Origin: Planctobacterium marinum
GTDB taxonomy: Bacteria; Pseudomonadota; Gammaproteobacteria; Enterobacterales; Alteromonadaceae
Direction: 5' to 3'
Length of the DNA: 64,000 bases
Assembly (NCBI RefSeq): GCF_020687805.1
Contig: NZ_JAJEWQ010000007.1
Location: 27,514-91,513 of the forward strand
The notes beneath the pieces are model-generated. The model was not told the origin of the DNA, made no database searches, and saw nothing but the letters and a program-made list of their open reading frames with translations. Made by a program: the position numbers and the translations under genes. Below, piece by piece: positions 28,971 to 38,334 of the stretch (position 1 is the first letter of the stretch; the number at the start of each line of letters is the position of its first letter).

Positions 28971-29399
28971 CTATTTATTATACGTGGGAATATAGCGCTG
29001 ATAGCCGGGGTCATTAAACAGTGGCGAGGTGATCACCAAATCAGCTGTGGCCTCACTGCAGGCAACGGGCACATTCCAAACAGAACACAATCTCAGCAAT
29101 GCTTTGACGTCTGGATCATGTGGGGCCGGGTTGAGCGGATCCCAAAAGAAAATTAACAGATCTAATTGCTGCTCCGCGATGAGCGCGCCAATCTGTTGAT
29201 CGCCACCAAGTGGCCCGCTTTTAAACCGGGTGACTGGTAATTTCAGTTGCTCGGATACCAGACCACCGGTTGTACCTGTGCCCACCAATTTGTGAATGGC
29301 CAGTGCTTCACGGTGTTTTTGCGCCCATTTCAGTAAATCCGGTTTTTTGTGGTCATGGGCCACCAGAGCAATGGTTTTAGGGGACGTTTCTGAGTTCAT
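28971..29399 (-). CDS. mgsA: Methylglyoxal synthase
   Basis: Converts dihydroxyacetone phosphate to methylglyoxal and phosphate. The 142 residues match the family. The phosphate-binding and catalytic stretches are visible: [12 protein letters not shown] at the start, [19 protein letters not shown], and [21 protein letters not shown] use the ATG at 29399 with GAGG upstream; the longer frame would run into the diguanylate cyclase gene and lacks family similarity. It follows that gene by seven bases and is probably co-transcribed with it. Confidence 0.92.
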   Translation of the reverse strand: MNSETSPKTIALVAHDHKKPDLLKWAQKHREALAIHKLVGTGTTGGLVSEQLKLPVTRFKSGPLGGDQQIGALIAEQQLDLLIFFWDPLNPAPHDPDVKALLRLCSVWNVPVACSEATADLVITSPLFNDPGYQRYIPTYNK

Positions 29400-29406
29400 T
29401 TTAACC

Positions 29407-30552
29407 TCATTCTGCATTAGCTGACGGATACTGATTAGCGGCGACACGATTGCGGCCGGCAGTTTTGGCACTATACAGGGCCTTATCCGCAAGCTCTATT
29501 AAGCGGATTTTGGAATTACTGACCGTCGGCACTACACAGCAAGTACCGGCACTCAGGGTCATCCTGATGCTGCTGTCACCGGTGTTAAGCGGTGTACTCT
29601 CCAGGGCCGTTCTGGTCTGTTCCGCCAGCTCGGCGGTTTGCGCCTCGTTTTTACCCTGTACCAGGATGGCAAATTCCTCACCGCCATACCGGTACAGCTG
29701 CGCCTGATACTGTTCGGTGATGGGGGAAATGGTTTTAACAAAATGCACCAGGCACTGGTCTCCGGTAGGGTGACCAAAGTCGTCGTTGATGCTCTTAAAA
29801 TGATCAATATCCAGCATCAGCAAACTCAGCGGCTGTTGCGTTAAAATACAGCGCTGCCAGAGACTTTCAAAGTGCTCTGTAAAGCAGCGCCGGTTGTGGC
29901 TTTGTGTGAGGGGATCTGTGCGGTTGAGTTTGTGCAATTCTATCTGCTTTTCTGACAGGGCTTTTTCAATTCTGAAGGCCCGGGCATATTCACTGCGATA
30001 GCGTTTGCCGACAAACATCAGATATAACCAGAACATCAATACAATAATGCACAGTTGTAACTGTTCACCACTTATCGCCGTAGCGAAACAAACCGGCAGC
30101 AGCAAGATGGAAATATACCAGCGAGTCAGGTCAAATTTGGGGATCAGGCTTTGCACTGAGGCGCTGGCGATACCGGCAATCACCAGATTTACCAGCACCG
30201 AAAGTTCTTCATAGCGAGGCACCAAGTTCACCAGATAGAACAATGCTCCCCAGGTGGCAGCGTGAATTAAGGACAGACTCGTCAGCCAGAGATTCCAGGC
30301 CTTGTAATGGCTGTCATAATATTTGGCGGTTAGTCTGCCATGTATGAGTCTCAGCGCACAGACAATGGTGAACAGGGCACCAAACATGCTACTTTCGATT
30401 GGGTTCTGACGAAAAAAGCCGGTGGAAAGGAAGATTAGTGGCCAGGCGAACAGATACAGGTAAACACCCGGCAAGGCTCTTTTGATAAAATCAAAATCAG
30501 CCCGGCGCTGGAAGTCCAGATTGAGTTTGTCTGCATCTGTTTCGGGCTTCAT
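29407..30552 (-). CDS. Membrane diguanylate cyclase (GGDEF)
   Basis: A 381-residue protein with an N-terminal membrane domain of about six helices (residues 30-190) and a C-terminal GGDEF domain (about 215-375). The active loop is YGGEEF, a functional variant of GGDEF, and [17 protein letters not shown] binds metal and GTP. It should produce c-di-GMP. It lies between the kelch gene and mgsA on the same strand with 22- and 7-base gaps, so the three look like an operon. No link between methylglyoxal and c-di-GMP is shown by sequence. Confidence 0.88.
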   Translation of the reverse strand: MKPETDADKLNLDFQRRADFDFIKRALPGVYLYLFAWPLIFLSTGFFRQNPIESSMFGALFTIVCALRLIHGRLTAKYYDSHYKAWNLWLTSLSLIHAATWGALFYLVNLVPRYEELSVLVNLVIAGIASASVQSLIPKFDLTRWYISILLLPVCFATAISGEQLQLCIIVLMFWLYLMFVGKRYRSEYARAFRIEKALSEKQIELHKLNRTDPLTQSHNRRCFTEHFESLWQRCILTQQPLSLLMLDIDHFKSINDDFGHPTGDQCLVHFVKTISPITEQYQAQLYRYGGEEFAILVQGKNEAQTAELAEQTRTALESTPLNTGDSSIRMTLSAGTCCVVPTVSNSKIRLIELADKALYSAKTAGRNRVAANQYPSANAE

Positions 30553-30574
30553 TGCCTTAATTATTCTTCCCCGG

Positions 30575-31666
30575 TTACTGCATAGCGTTGTTAATAGTAG
30601 ACAGCAATTCCTGCTTGTTAAAGTCAGTAACCCGATTTAATACGGACTGCCTGTGCGTCATACCTCCGAGAATATAAAACGTAGTATCGTCCTGTAACAA
30701 GCCCCGGTGGTCCATAGTTGGTGCAGAATTATTAACAATTATCCAACGTTTTTGATCAATATGAAAGAACCAGATTTTATTGTCCGGTTCCGACGCTTCG
30801 CCGTTGTACCCAACGCCATTAAAATTATAGGGATTTGCACTGCCTCCGATAAAGAGAATGCCGTCTCCAAAATCTGTGTTTACTCCACTTGCCGCCATGC
30901 GATAGCGTGCTGTGTGGGTTGGATGAGGAATGGTTTGCCAATCTATTTTGGCATAGTTGAGCGGATCAATGAGGCCAATATAACAGGCGGGTTCAGCCGC
31001 AAACGTGCGCCGCGCATTTTGGCGCGCCAGCACTTTAACGCCATCACAAACAACCATTCTGTTGTTAACAATGCCACCCGCGTGCCCGAAAACCGCAGCT
31101 CCCGGAAATGGCGAGCCCATTTGCCATGAATCTCGTTTGATATCGTATATCTGCACCAGATTGACATTGCCATCATTGTGCCAACCACTGATGAGATAAA
31201 CGTAACGTTGTTGGTAAACGAGAGCCACGCTGTCATCTACCGGCACCGGCATGTTCTTCAGTCTGGTGTACTGATCAGTAAGCACGTTATAAGCGTAGTT
31301 ATCGGCGCTGGATATTTCGCTGTGATCCGCGGCAACCGTGTAGCCACCAAACAGGTAGGCGATGCCATTAACTCCCACGGCGACGCTGGCTAATCTGCCT
31401 TGTAGCGGTAATGAGGCGGGTACCGCTGTACGTTGTTGCCAATATTGTTCGGTGAATTTAAAAGACCACACCTGGTTGTGTACATCCTGCCAGTCTTTAC
31501 CTGCCCCCAGCCCCATAAACGATATAAGCCAGCGTGCCTCATCATTCTGAACCAGCACAGTTGCGTTATTGCTAACCGGTTTTGGTAAGTCGGGAATTGT
31601 GGCGGCGAAGCTCTTAATATTGATCAGCAGTATGCTAAGCAATGTAATGCGGTATCCTGAAAACAT
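30575..31666 (-). CDS. Secreted kelch-repeat protein (NanM/mutarotase-like)
   Basis: A 363-residue protein with an N-terminal signal peptide (about 1-22, LLSILLINIKSFAA). It has several kelch-type blades with GG pairs: IAYLFGGYTV, YVYLISGWHN, ILFIGGSANPYNFNG and FYILGGMTHR, consistent with a six-bladed propeller. The arrangement resembles N-acetylneuraminate epimerase (NanM) and cyclically permuted mutarotases, but no sialic acid genes are present. Periplasmic sugar binding is therefore inference. It heads the group with the GGDEF gene and mgsA. Confidence 0.75.
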   Translation of the reverse strand: MFSGYRITLLSILLINIKSFAATIPDLPKPVSNNATVLVQNDEARWLISFMGLGAGKDWQDVHNQVWSFKFTEQYWQQRTAVPASLPLQGRLASVAVGVNGIAYLFGGYTVAADHSEISSADNYAYNVLTDQYTRLKNMPVPVDDSVALVYQQRYVYLISGWHNDGNVNLVQIYDIKRDSWQMGSPFPGAAVFGHAGGIVNNRMVVCDGVKVLARQNARRTFAAEPACYIGLIDPLNYAKIDWQTIPHPTHTARYRMAASGVNTDFGDGILFIGGSANPYNFNGVGYNGEASEPDNKIWFFHIDQKRWIIVNNSAPTMDHRGLLQDDTTFYILGGMTHRQSVLNRVTDFNKQELLSTINNAMQ

Positions 31667-32129
31667 AGAGACGTGATTTTTTGAATGAGATATTCCCTAC
31701 AGTAGCGCTATCTCAGGGGGTTGTCTTCCCGCCAGTAGGGGGGGGCTGCCCGGGTACAAACATATTCACTCATTAATCATATTTGCAATTGTTGTTATAA
31801 TAGTCGTTGAAACCCTTTAAAAACGGAGTCTATAGCAATAAATTATGGATAAAAACGAATTGTCATAAAAATTTAAAATAAATAAAAATGCAAAAAAGTT
31901 GCATAAATATATTTTGTGTGGCACATTCTCTCTCAACAGAAGCTGACCCCGAATTTATTTGTTGTAGACCTAACATGAAAGCCTTTATGCAACGCCAATC
32001 TTGTTTCCTTCCTGCCATTACTCTGGTGGAATTGTTCACATTCCGACGATAGAGCACTGTGGTTGACTGATATTCAGCAGCCACTTTCTTTTTTTCACCT
32101 ATTCTTAAAAATTTGACCAAGAGATCAGT
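31667..32129. other. Divergent upstream region of the arg operon and kelch gene (463 bases)
   Basis: No gene seen. A G-tract of nine (near 31738) is followed by AT-rich DNA at 31760-31920, the likely promoter region for argC. TGCATAAATATATTTT near 31898-31913 resembles a half-matched ArgR box (TGAAT-type half sites), but I see no clean pair. The roughly 210 bases of transcript before argC would allow a long leader. A short minus-strand frame at 31863-32120 has no protein-like pattern. Confidence 0.4.
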
Positions 32130-33164
32130 ATGATTAACGTATCCTTATTAGGAGCCAGTGGTTACACCGGAATGGAACTGGCGTTGTTGGTGGAGCAGCA
32201 CCCGAAAATGCAGCTTCAGGGAATGTATGTATCTGAACATAGCCAGGATGCCGGAAAAGCCCTTTGGCAACTGGATAGCCGGTTTTATCAGGTGCCGTTT
32301 ACCGATGATAAATTGACTTTAACCGCACTCAGTGATGCGGTACTGGATCAGGTTGCAGAACAAAGCGACCTGATTTTTTTAGCGACCCCCCACGAGTTTA
32401 GCCACGATATCAGCGCCAGATTAATGCAACAGGGTGCGAAACTGTTGGATTTATCTGGCGCATTCAGAATCAAAGATACTGCGGTTTTTTCTCAGTTTTA
32501 TGGATTTGAGCACCAGCAAAATGCCCTGTTGCAACAGGCAGTTTATGGTTTAGCAGAATGGTACGCCGAAGACATTAAGCAGGCAGATCTGGTGGCGGTT
32601 CCCGGATGTTACCCAACGGCATCACTACTGGCGTTAAAGCCACTTCAGGCTGCCGGTTTAATTGACAACACAGTGTTGCCTGTGATCAATGCGACGTCCG
32701 GAGTGAGTGGCGCAGGCAGAAAGGCCAGTATGACCAACAGTTTGTGTGAAGTCAGTTTGCAATCCTACGGTGTTTTATCGCATCGTCATCAACCCGAAAT
32801 CAGTAGCTATTTGCACAATGATGTTATTTTCACCCCGCATTTGGGCAATTTTAAGCGCGGAATTTTGGCCACAATAACCCTGAAACTGCAGGCCAATGTC
32901 ACTGAGTCTGCCATTCAGGACGCTTATCAGTCAGCCTACGGGCAGTCTGATATCGTGAAAATGCTACCGGTTTGGCCCAAGTTGGACCAGGTGGTTAATT
33001 CACCGAAATGTCACCTGCACTGGCAATATTCAGCGCAAAATCACTACATAGTGATCAGCAGCGCAATAGACAACCTGTTAAAGGGCGCCGCTTCTCAGGC
33101 GATGCAATGCGCCAATCTGATGCAGGGCTGGCCCGATTCACTTGGACTTACCCAGGGTAACTGA
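32130..33164 (+). CDS. argC: N-acetyl-gamma-glutamyl-phosphate reductase
   Basis: Third step of arginine synthesis, NADPH-dependent reduction of N-acetylglutamyl phosphate. The 344-residue protein has the N-terminal nucleotide-binding loop (LLGASGYTGMEL) and the catalytic Cys in VPGCYPTA near residue 155; HRHQPEIS near residue 220 carries the active-site His. It is the first gene of the arg operon and lies 10 bases before argB. Confidence 0.95.
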   Translation: MINVSLLGASGYTGMELALLVEQHPKMQLQGMYVSEHSQDAGKALWQLDSRFYQVPFTDDKLTLTALSDAVLDQVAEQSDLIFLATPHEFSHDISARLMQQGAKLLDLSGAFRIKDTAVFSQFYGFEHQQNALLQQAVYGLAEWYAEDIKQADLVAVPGCYPTASLLALKPLQAAGLIDNTVLPVINATSGVSGAGRKASMTNSLCEVSLQSYGVLSHRHQPEISSYLHNDVIFTPHLGNFKRGILATITLKLQANVTESAIQDAYQSAYGQSDIVKMLPVWPKLDQVVNSPKCHLHWQYSAQNHYIVISSAIDNLLKGAASQAMQCANLMQGWPDSLGLTQGN

Positions 33165-33174
33165 GGGCCGGAAT

Positions 33175-33966
33175 ATGAAAAACTTTCTTGTCGTTAAAGT
33201 AGGGGGCGCATTGCTGAATGACAATGTTGCCCTGCAATCTGTACTCAAGGTGTTGCACGAACTACAGGGGCAGTTTGCTCCGGTGCTGGTACACGGCGGC
33301 GGCGATACTACGCAGGCGCTGTTAGAGAAGCTGGCGTTTAACAGTGAAAAAGTGGATGGTGTACGCGTTACGCCAAAGACGCATTTACCCTATGTTGTGG
33401 GTGCCCTTGCCGGTACCGTCAATACCGAAATTTGTGCGGCGGCGAGCGTATGTGATCTGAAGCCGGTGGGATTAACCCTGCTGGACGGAAACGCCTGCCA
33501 GGCCAAACAAAAAAGTGTCGAACTGGGCGCTGTTGGAGACGTCATTCCGGGTGATCCTGTGCTGCTCAAACTGTTGTGCAGCCAAGGTTATTTGCCGGTC
33601 ATTTCATCCATTGCCAGTGACGCACAAGGCAACTTACTAAATGTGAATGCCGATGACGCTGCCGCCACCATTGCCCAATTACTGGCGGCTGAGCTGGTGT
33701 TGTTGTCAGATGTACCGGGGGTACTGGATGCGGACAAAGTGCTGCTCAGCTCGCTGAATCGTCATAGTATTGCCGAACACTGTGCCAGCGGCGTAATTCA
33801 GGGCGGCATGGTGGTAAAAGTCAAATCGGCATTGGCCACCGCTAATCAGACCGGTAAGTCCGTGTTTATCAGTTCCTGGAAATCTCCGGAGCAACTACTG
33901 GCATTAACTCAGGGGGAGCCTTGTGGCACGCGTATTCAGCCTGACAACCCCGCACAATCCGTTTGA
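33175..33966 (+). CDS. argB: Acetylglutamate kinase
   Basis: Phosphorylates N-acetylglutamate. 263 residues, amino-acid-kinase fold: VVKVGGALL near the start, HGGGDTTQALL near residue 40, and VNADDAAATIAQLL with the catalytic Asp/Lys region and GGMVVKVKSA near residue 215. I start at the ATG 33175 with GAGGG upstream; the longer frame overlaps argC. It lacks the N-terminal helix associated with arginine feedback inhibition in some bacteria, as in E. coli. Confidence 0.95.
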   Translation: MKNFLVVKVGGALLNDNVALQSVLKVLHELQGQFAPVLVHGGGDTTQALLEKLAFNSEKVDGVRVTPKTHLPYVVGALAGTVNTEICAAASVCDLKPVGLTLLDGNACQAKQKSVELGAVGDVIPGDPVLLKLLCSQGYLPVISSIASDAQGNLLNVNADDAAATIAQLLAAELVLLSDVPGVLDADKVLLSSLNRHSIAEHCASGVIQGGMVVKVKSALATANQTGKSVFISSWKSPEQLLALTQGEPCGTRIQPDNPAQSV

Positions 33967-33993
33967 GCCACATTAAGAAAAAGGTCCGTTATC

Positions 33994-34908
33994 ATGAAAC
34001 AAGATTTATTAACCTTCACAAATTGGTCGAAAGACAACCTCCAGGCCTTGTTGGACTCCGCACTGGACATCAAGGCGCATCCTGAAAAATACGCAACAGC
34101 ATTAGCGGGTAAATCCATTGTGGGCTTGTTCGAAAAGCCGTCACTGAGAACGCGTGTGAGCTTTGATATTGGTATCAATAAACTGGGCGGGCATTTTCTA
34201 TATCTGGATATGGAAAGTGGCAATTTGTCGGGCCGGGAGTCGGGCAAGGACATGGCGGGCAATCTGGGCTGTTGGGCCGATGCGATTGTGGCCCGCGTTT
34301 TCAAGCATAGTACTTTGCAGACCCTGTCTGAAAATACCCATGTTCCGGTGATCAACGCCCTGTGTGATCTTTATCATCCCTGCCAGGCATTGGCCGACTA
34401 TTTGGCGTTAGCAGAAAAGTTCGATGACCTGTCCAGCGTGCACCTGGCCTATCTTGGGGACGGAAATAACGTGGCTCATTCACTGATGATAGTGGGCGCA
34501 ATTTTGGGGGTTAAACTGACGATAGCCACACCGATGGGTTATGAACCCGACAGCAGCATTGTGGATTGGTGCCAGAGTGCGGCGCAATCCAGTGGCAGTA
34601 CCTTAACCCTGACTAATGATGTCAACAGTCTGAAAGACGTTGACGCACTGTACACTGACACCTGGATCTCCATGGGCGATAGCACTCCGCTGGAACAAAT
34701 TAAGAATCAGTTCCAACCCTTTCAGCTCAATGAGACATTGATGAAACAATCCGGGGCGCAATGGGCAATGCATTGCCAACCCGCTCACCGGGATCTGGAA
34801 ATCACCAGTAAGGTGGCTGACAGCGAACAATCTTTACTGCTGTTACAGGCAGAAAACCGTATGCATGCGCAAAACGCCATTTTGTTGTGGCTGTTAGCGA
34901 AAAACTAA
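33994..34908 (+). CDS. argF: Ornithine carbamoyltransferase
   Basis: Makes citrulline from ornithine and carbamoyl phosphate. 304 residues. The carbamoyl-phosphate loop is SLRTRVSF near residue 50, HPCQALADY follows near residue 130, and the ornithine-site region contains DTWISMG and MHCQPAHRDLEIT. Downstream of argB by 27 bases, with AAAAAGG as ribosome site. Confidence 0.94.
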   Translation: MKQDLLTFTNWSKDNLQALLDSALDIKAHPEKYATALAGKSIVGLFEKPSLRTRVSFDIGINKLGGHFLYLDMESGNLSGRESGKDMAGNLGCWADAIVARVFKHSTLQTLSENTHVPVINALCDLYHPCQALADYLALAEKFDDLSSVHLAYLGDGNNVAHSLMIVGAILGVKLTIATPMGYEPDSSIVDWCQSAAQSSGSTLTLTNDVNSLKDVDALYTDTWISMGDSTPLEQIKNQFQPFQLNETLMKQSGAQWAMHCQPAHRDLEITSKVADSEQSLLLLQAENRMHAQNAILLWLLAKN

Positions 34909-34926
34909 TTTTTGAGGAGATTTATT

Positions 34927-36144
34927 ATGTCTGAGCACAATGTTAAAAAGGTCGTGTTGGCCTATTCCGGTGGACTGGATACGTCGGCAATCATCCCCTG
35001 GTTAAAAGAAAATTACGACTGTGAAGTCGTGGCCTTTGCTGCTGATGTGGGGCAGGGTGATGAAGAACTGACGGGCCTGCATGACAAGGCTATCGCATCC
35101 GGAGCCAGTGAATGTTACATCGTAGACTTAAAGGAAGAGTTTGTTAAAGATTATATCTTCCCGACACTGCAAACCGGTGCCGTTTACGAAGGTGAATACC
35201 TGTTAGGCACGTCGATGGCCAGACCGGTTATTGCCAAAGCACAGGTGGAGATCGCCAGAAAAGTGGGAGCAGACGCCCTGTGCCATGGTTGTACCGGTAA
35301 AGGCAATGACCAGGTGCGTTTTGAAGGGGCTTTCTCGGCCTTAGCGCCTGATCTGAAAGTGATTGCCCCATGGCGGGAATGGGATATGGTTTCGCGGGAA
35401 GACCTGCTGGATTATCTGGCTACCCGCAATATTGCCACGACGGCTTCTGCCACTAAGATTTACAGTCGCGACGCCAATGCCTGGCATATTTCGCATGAGG
35501 GGGGAGAGTTAGAGAACCCCTGGAATGAGCCCAGCAAGCAGGTCTGGACTATGACGGTAGATCCGGAAGACGCGCCGGATGCACCGGAAACTGTGCATCT
35601 GAGTTTTGAACAGGGTATGCTGACTAAGGTAAATAACGAGGCGTTGTCGCCGTTATCCGCCCTGGTGAAACTGAATCAGATTGGGGCCGCTCATGGTGTT
35701 GGTCGGATTGATATCGTAGAAAATCGCCTGGTGGGTATGAAATCCAGAGGGTGTTATGAAACGCCGGGTGGTACTTTAATTTACAAAGCTTACAAGGCTA
35801 TTGAAAGCCTGGTGCTGGACAAACATTCACTGAAACACAGAGAGAGTCTGGGGCTGGAGTTTTCTCACGTGTTATATGACGGTCGCTGGTTTACGCCGCT
35901 GTGTCAGTCACTGCTTGCCGGTGCTAAAGTATTTGCAGAGCAAATCAGCGGTGAAGTGGTGATCAAGCTATACAAAGGCAGCGCCACTGTGATTCAAAAA
36001 GCATCAGTGAACAGTCTGTATTCTGAAGATTTTGCGACCTTTGGTGCCGATGACGTTTACGATCAAAAGCATGCTGAGGGCTTTATCCGCCTGTACAGTT
36101 TGGCGAGCAGAATCAAAGCCATGCAAGACAAGCAAAAAGGTTAA
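34927..36144 (+). CDS. argG: Argininosuccinate synthase
   Basis: Condenses citrulline and aspartate using ATP. 405 residues. The PP-loop is [12 protein letters not shown] at the N-terminus; [24 protein letters not shown] and the [11 protein letters not shown] stretch are typical. The ATG at 34927 is preceded by GAGGAG and is preferred to the in-frame Met five codons earlier. Confidence 0.95.
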   Translation: MSEHNVKKVVLAYSGGLDTSAIIPWLKENYDCEVVAFAADVGQGDEELTGLHDKAIASGASECYIVDLKEEFVKDYIFPTLQTGAVYEGEYLLGTSMARPVIAKAQVEIARKVGADALCHGCTGKGNDQVRFEGAFSALAPDLKVIAPWREWDMVSREDLLDYLATRNIATTASATKIYSRDANAWHISHEGGELENPWNEPSKQVWTMTVDPEDAPDAPETVHLSFEQGMLTKVNNEALSPLSALVKLNQIGAAHGVGRIDIVENRLVGMKSRGCYETPGGTLIYKAYKAIESLVLDKHSLKHRESLGLEFSHVLYDGRWFTPLCQSLLAGAKVFAEQISGEVVIKLYKGSATVIQKASVNSLYSEDFATFGADDVYDQKHAEGFIRLYSLASRIKAMQDKQKG

Positions 36145-36158
36145 TTGAGAGGCATATT

Positions 36159-38141
36159 ATGGCGTTATGGGGCGGAAGGTTTACACAGCAACCCAGTGAA
36201 TTGTTTAAGAAGTTCAATGATTCTTTACCCGTGGACTATCGTCTGGTTGAGCAGGATATACAGGGTTCCATATGTTGGTCGAAAGCGTTGCAGCAGGTGG
36301 GGGTATTAACCGATCTTGAGCAACAAAAATTGCAAAATGCCTTGCAGGCTTTGGCTGTCGAAGTCCAGCAAGATCCGCAGCAAATCCTGCAGTCTGATGC
36401 TGAAGATATCCATAGCTGGGTGGAGCAAAAGCTGATTGCCACTGTTGGTGATTTGGGCAAAAAGCTGCATACCGGCCGTAGCCGAAACGATCAGGTGGCT
36501 ACGGATCTGAAACTCTGGTGTAAGGCTAAAGGGGAAGAGTTGTCACTGGCATTAGTCAGTTTTCAACAGGCACTCATGGATTTGGCGCAGCGAGAAAAGG
36601 CCACGGTATTACCCGGCTATACCCACCTGCAGCGGGCGCAACCGGTTACTTTTGGTCACTGGTGCCTGGCTTATGTGGAAATGTTTGACCGCGACATCGG
36701 CCGCCTGAATGACGCCCTGTACCGCGCCGACACCTCCCCATTGGGGTCCGGTGCGCTGGCGGGTACGGCTTACCCGATAGACCGCCATGCCTTAGCATCA
36801 GATTTAGGTTTTCGCAGACCCACGCTAAACAGTCTGGATGCGGTTTCCGACAGAGATCACGTGATTGAACTGATGTCCTGTGCCAGCATCAGTATGATGC
36901 ACATGTCCCGGTTTGCAGAAGATCTGATTTTCTACAACAGTGGCGAAGCCGGATTTGTAGAATTAAGTGATCAGGTAACCTCGGGTTCGTCTCTGATGCC
37001 ACAAAAGAAAAACCCGGACGCCCTGGAGTTGATTCGTGGTAAAACCGGGCGGGTCTGTGGTTCGCTAACAGCGATGCTGACCACCATGAAGGCACTACCT
37101 TTGGCTTACAACAAGGATATGCAGGAAGACAAAGAAGGCTTGTTCGATGCGATGGACACCTGGCAAATTTGCCTGCAGATGGGGGTATTGGTTGCCGAAG
37201 GTATTAAAGTCAACAGTGCCGCTACCCTGGCTGCTGCCCAGCAAGGTTACGCCAACGCCACTGAGCTGGCGGATTACCTGGTAAGCAAAGAAATTCCTTT
37301 CCGGGAGGCGCATCACATTGTCGGAGAAGTGGTACTCAAAGCTATTTCAGAAGGCAAGGCGTTAGAGGATTTTACCCTGTCGGAACTACAGGCTTATTCA
37401 ACGGAAATCGGGCAGGATGTGTATCAATACTTAACCATAGAGTCCTGTCTTGATAAACGGCAGGTGCTGGGTGGTACCTCCCGGGAGCAGGTGGAGCTGG
37501 CGCTGGACTCGTCCCGGCGCGACCTGGCGGAGATATTCCCCAGTCAGGTAACCGGTAGTCCGTCGGAGCCACAAATACAAATCGCCTTGCGCCACGTGCA
37601 ACAGCGTCTTAATGCGCAAAAAGCCGCGGCTTTGAGTGTCAGACAGGCGAAAATGACCGACGTCGACGCGATTGATGCCATAGTGCGTTTCTGGTCTGCA
37701 AAAGGTGAAACCCTGCCCAGAAGCCGTGACAATATCGTGCATGATATCCAAAATTTTGTCGTCGCAGAACTGGATGGCAAGGTGATAGGGTGCGCCTGCC
37801 TTTATATCTACCAAACCGGGTTAGCAGAAATCCGCTCTGTTGGTGTACAGCATGATGTGCAGGGTAAAGGACAGGGCAAAGCCATGATCCAGTACTTGCT
37901 GGAACAGGCGCGCCACATTGAGCTTAAGCGGGTGATTGTTCTGACCAGGGTACCGGAGTTTTTTGGCAAATTAGGCTTTGTTAAAACCGACATGAATGGC
38001 CTGCCAGAAAAAGTCATCAAGGATTGTGATATTTGTCCCAAAAAACAAGCTTGTGATGAAGTTGCCATGGAATATCTGGTCGGGTTACCGGCGCCGGGTC
38101 AACTGGATGCTAATTTGATTGTCAAAGCCTTGGTGGGCTAA
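36159..38141 (+). CDS. argH(A): Fused argininosuccinate lyase / N-acetylglutamate synthase
   Basis: A 660-residue two-domain protein. Residues 1-455 are argininosuccinate lyase: [29 protein letters not shown] and the signature [13 protein letters not shown]. After a linker, residues 490-650 form a GNAT acetyltransferase ([16 protein letters not shown], then acetyl-CoA loop [14 protein letters not shown]), the short ArgA type without an amino-acid-kinase domain. The fusion joins the first and last steps of the pathway. It is known from Alteromonas, Vibrio, Shewanella and Moritella relatives and helps place the organism. It ends the operon and is followed by a terminator. Confidence 0.93.
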   Translation: MALWGGRFTQQPSELFKKFNDSLPVDYRLVEQDIQGSICWSKALQQVGVLTDLEQQKLQNALQALAVEVQQDPQQILQSDAEDIHSWVEQKLIATVGDLGKKLHTGRSRNDQVATDLKLWCKAKGEELSLALVSFQQALMDLAQREKATVLPGYTHLQRAQPVTFGHWCLAYVEMFDRDIGRLNDALYRADTSPLGSGALAGTAYPIDRHALASDLGFRRPTLNSLDAVSDRDHVIELMSCASISMMHMSRFAEDLIFYNSGEAGFVELSDQVTSGSSLMPQKKNPDALELIRGKTGRVCGSLTAMLTTMKALPLAYNKDMQEDKEGLFDAMDTWQICLQMGVLVAEGIKVNSAATLAAAQQGYANATELADYLVSKEIPFREAHHIVGEVVLKAISEGKALEDFTLSELQAYSTEIGQDVYQYLTIESCLDKRQVLGGTSREQVELALDSSRRDLAEIFPSQVTGSPSEPQIQIALRHVQQRLNAQKAAALSVRQAKMTDVDAIDAIVRFWSAKGETLPRSRDNIVHDIQNFVVAELDGKVIGCACLYIYQTGLAEIRSVGVQHDVQGKGQGKAMIQYLLEQARHIELKRVIVLTRVPEFFGKLGFVKTDMNGLPEKVIKDCDICPKKQACDEVAMEYLVGLPAPGQLDANLIVKALVG

Positions 38142-38159
38142 AAAAAGTACCGACATCTG

Positions 38160-38214
38160 GCCGCAAGTCTAATACTTAGGTTTAACTTTAAGGTATTCTT
38201 CTTGCGGCTTTTTT
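38160..38214 (+). terminator. Intrinsic terminator of the arg operon
   Basis: GCCGCAAG pairs with CTTGCGGC, with an inner AATACTTA/AAGGTATT pairing, followed by six Ts; it starts about 18 bases past the stop codon. Confidence 0.85.
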
Positions 38215-38334
38215 AATTGTCTTATAGTGTTAAGGAGAAGTTAATTCACATTTACTGCAATCAATTTCTGAAACGTATCTGTAAAAGGCGGCAAAGGAAT
38301 GGATTGATAAGTTGCCAGGAAAGACATTCTGCCT

